This document shows, piece by piece, positions 59,205-60,910 of a stretch of 60,910 nucleotides of DNA (its first letter is position 1; each line of letters begins with the position of its first letter). Location: assembly GCA_903909435.1 (NCBI GenBank), contig CAIVVT010000228.1, forward strand, positions 1 to 60,910, read 5' to 3'. Position numbers and translations under genes: made by a program. The stretch is from an uncultured Acidobacteriia bacterium. Lineage in GTDB: Bacteria > Acidobacteriota > Terriglobia > Bryobacterales > Bryobacteraceae. The notes under the pieces are model-generated. The model saw nothing but the letters and a program-made list of their open reading frames with translations, was not told where the DNA came from and made no database searches.

Positions 59205-59592
59205 TCGGAGCTCCCCGAGAACGCCAACGATTGTTGCTATCGCCCATCTTGTCGACCAGTATTTGTTCGGGCTGGCGCCTGCGTCAATAGATGACGATGC
59301 AGAGGTTTAGCGATCTCTTTTGGCGCGCCAGGGGCTGCCCGCCAAAACCACTGGAGCGCGCGCGAAGGCCGGCACCACGAGGCATTTGCCCGGATCGGCC
59401 TCATAAGTGCGTATTCCAGAGATCGTGAACGCTGTTTCCACGCGATCGTGAACGGTGCGTGGAGGTGGCTGCTGGACTGCTTGTTTCTACGTCAGGTGTT
59501 CACGATCCGTCAAGGTTTCTGATCTCTCGGTCCGGTGTTTCATCATCGTCCGAGGTGAGCCGCGGTCTGCCGCCGCAGGCGGCAGAAGGCTC
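59205..59592. other. intergenic region containing the presumed IS21 end
   Basis: No gene seen. GATCGTGAAC occurs at 59421-59430 and again within 59444-59453, and inverted (GTTCACGATC) at about 59499-59508. Such repeated terminal sequences are typical of IS21 ends. The outer tip is probably TGCGTATTCC at 59408. Confidence 0.55.
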
Positions 59593-60342
59593 TTATGCCG
59601 GTCCATTCGGGACCTTCTTGCGCATGGAGTCGCCGTTCATCTGCAGCGGGATCCGATGGCTGTGATGCACGAGCCGATCGAGGATCGCGTCCGCGAGCGT
59701 CGGCTCGCCGAGGTACGCATGCCAGGTATCGACGGGCAACTGGCTGACGAGGATCGTCGAGCGCGCATGGACGCGGTCGTCGAGGATCTCGAGCAGGTCG
59801 GCCCGGTCCTGGCTCGTCAGCGCCGTCAGCCCCCAGTCGTCGAGGATCAGGATCGAGGCCTTCTGGATCCGCTTCAGCAGCCGCATATAGCTGCCGTCGC
59901 CGTGCGCGACGCGGAGCTCTTCGAACAGCCTCGGTACGCGCCAGTAGAGCGCCGAGAGCCCGAGCCTGCAGGCCTGCTGCGCGAGCGCGCAGGCGAGCCA
60001 GGTCTTGCCGGAGCCGGTGGGCCCTGTGATCAGGACGTTCTGGCTCCGGCGGACCCAGTCGCATGCGGCGAGCGTGGCGATCTGTCGTTTATCGAGGCCG
60101 CGGGCGGCTTTGTAGTCGACGTCCTCAAGGCATGCCTGCGCGACCTTGAGGTGCGCCTGCTGCATCAGCCGGGTCTTGCGCAGGTTGTCGCGGTAGAGCC
60201 GCTCGCGGTCGACCAGCAGCGACAGCCGGTCCTCGAACGACAGGGCATGGGTCTGCGGCGTCGCCTGCTGCTCCTCGAGCGCAGTGGCCAGACCGTGGAG
60301 CTTGAGGCTCCGCAGGGTATCCAACGTGTTGTGCATCAGCAT
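59593..60342 (-). CDS. istB: IS21 helper ATPase IstB
   Basis: A 249-residue AAA+ ATPase that assists the IstA transposase. It starts MLMHNTLDTLRSLKLHGLAT. Walker A is NVLITGPTGSGKTWLACALA, Walker B KASILILDDWGLTALTSQDR, followed by ILVSQLPVDTWHAYLGEPTL and DAILDRLVHHSHRIPLQMNG, all IstB hallmarks. Complete. It lies 9 bp after istA. Confidence 0.95.
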   Translation of the reverse strand: MLMHNTLDTLRSLKLHGLATALEEQQATPQTHALSFEDRLSLLVDRERLYRDNLRKTRLMQQAHLKVAQACLEDVDYKAARGLDKRQIATLAACDWVRRSQNVLITGPTGSGKTWLACALAQQACRLGLSALYWRVPRLFEELRVAHGDGSYMRLLKRIQKASILILDDWGLTALTSQDRADLLEILDDRVHARSTILVSQLPVDTWHAYLGEPTLADAILDRLVHHSHRIPLQMNGDSMRKKVPNGPA

Positions 60343-60351
60343 CGTGTCTCC

Positions 60352-60910
60352 TCAGTGGTAGTAGCCCGGCCCGCGGACGTTGCCGTGGGCGGGCAGATCG
60401 AGCTCGACTTGCTCGACCCGGCGTCGGTCGCGCCCGGTCTGCAAGATGGATTTGACGGTGCCGCGGGTCGGGCGCCTGAGCTCGACCGCGAGGCGGCTTG
60501 CGGCCTCGAGCCGGTCGTCGCCGTACTCGCGGGCGAGCGCGAGCAGCCCCAGGCACGCCCGGTAGCCTTGCTCCGGGTGCGGCTTGCTGACGAGCAGGTG
60601 CTCGACCACCGCGCCGGTCGCAGGGCCGATCGACAGACCCCAGTCGATCAGCCGCTTCGGCGTCCACTCCGAGTGCGCCCGGTGCGACTTCGGCATGTGC
60701 TCGCCTTCGGTCGTGTGTTTGCCCTTTTGGTACGAGCGCACGTGGCTCGCGACGCGCTGGCCGCGGTGCAGCACCTCGACGGTCGTCGCGCTGTAGCGCG
60801 CCCAGACCTCGTACCCGACCAGCGCGTGCGGCACGCTGTAGTAATGCTCATCGACGTCGACGTGGTAATCGAACGCGACGCGCACCTCCTTCCACTCCGC
60901 ATAGACGTAC
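60352..60910 (-). CDS. istA: IS21 transposase IstA (C-terminal part)
   Basis: The C-terminal ~185 residues of IstA are in the window; the frame is open to the right edge. Visible blocks are FDYHVDVDEHYYSVPHALVG, YEVWARYSATTVEVLHRGQR, and HRAHSEWTPKRLIDWGLSIG with EHLLVSKPHPEQGYRACLGL, as in the C-terminal domain of IS21 transposases. The DDE core lies outside the window. Confidence 0.93.
   Translation of the reverse strand, partial: YVYAEWKEVRVAFDYHVDVDEHYYSVPHALVGYEVWARYSATTVEVLHRGQRVASHVRSYQKGKHTTEGEHMPKSHRAHSEWTPKRLIDWGLSIGPATGAVVEHLLVSKPHPEQGYRACLGLLALAREYGDDRLEAASRLAVELRRPTRGTVKSILQTGRDRRRVEQVELDLPAHGNVRGPGYYH

Larger units (their letters stand above)
59408..60910 (-). mobile_element. 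IS21-family insertion sequence (one end, continues off window)
   Basis: Contains istB and the 3' part of istA on the minus strand, with IS21-type terminal repeats after istB. The other end lies beyond the right edge. The boundary at 59408 is estimated from the TG-start and the GATCGTGAAC repeats and cannot be confirmed without the other terminus. Confidence 0.7.

Noticed and set aside
1-60910. Circular replicon closed at the window ends
   Set aside because: The ends share only GTAC. Joining them would fuse the coupling protein to IstA in frame, which is unlikely to be meaningful; both genes more simply run off the window.

Overview
The window is GC-rich accessory DNA and reads as part of a mobilizable or conjugative plasmid, or an integrated plasmid-like element, from a proteobacterium (probably gamma or beta). 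It has a type IV coupling protein, a MobQ relaxase beside an IncQ-like oriT, a ParA/ParB system with its own palindromic centromere sites, several toxin-antitoxin pairs, a tyrosine recombinase, nested Tn3-family transposons and an IS21 element. No ribosomal or core housekeeping cluster is present. The species cannot be named from sequence alone. Both edges cut genes: the coupling protein on the left and istA on the right.

Layout. 1-9.5 kb is transfer and stability: coupling protein, small cassettes (DUF2442/DUF4160, BrnT/antitoxin), MobA/MobL relaxase, oriT at about 8.13-8.18 kb, a DUF7002-like gene and a mobilization accessory gene. 9.7-14.1 kb holds unknown or defence-like genes: a DUF4145-like protein, a zinc-ribbon membrane protein, and an HTH-DUF3800-DUF2971 cassette. 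14.3-18.1 kb is plasmid maintenance: a winged-helix protein, three identical 18-bp palindromes, ParB and ParA. 18.2-19.6 kb is a RES-type toxin-antitoxin pair. 19.9-35.6 kb is a complete class 1-like DISARM anti-phage locus (drmD, drmMI, drmA, drmB, drmC). It is preceded by a cytosine-C5 methyltransferase and a Vsr endonuclease, and followed by a predicted PD-(D/E)XK nuclease and a DUF488 protein.

37.8-46.7 kb is a Tn3-family transposon with 38-bp inverted repeats and a perfect 5-bp target duplication (GGGTT). It split a DUF6994-like gene. A second Tn3-family transposon (40.5-45.5 kb, duplication TTGCT) sits inside its transposase gene. Removing each insertion restores an open frame exactly.

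47.1-56.4 kb is a run of minus-strand genes: a zinc-ribbon protein, a MoxR-like AAA ATPase, an unknown protein, a metallopeptidase-plus-VWA protein, an S-adenosylmethionine synthetase, an HD-like protein, several small proteins and a tyrosine recombinase. The most novel signal lies at its head. Two paralogous four-helix-junction RNAs resemble the SAM riboswitch clan. The distal one has a promoter directly upstream, an intrinsic terminator directly downstream and a competing 8-bp antiterminator. An AAA/VWA operon that carries its own SAM synthetase and is apparently led by SAM-clan-like RNAs is, as far as I can tell, not a described system. The window ends with a Sel1-repeat secreted protein, an NTF2-like protein and the istB end of an IS21-family element.
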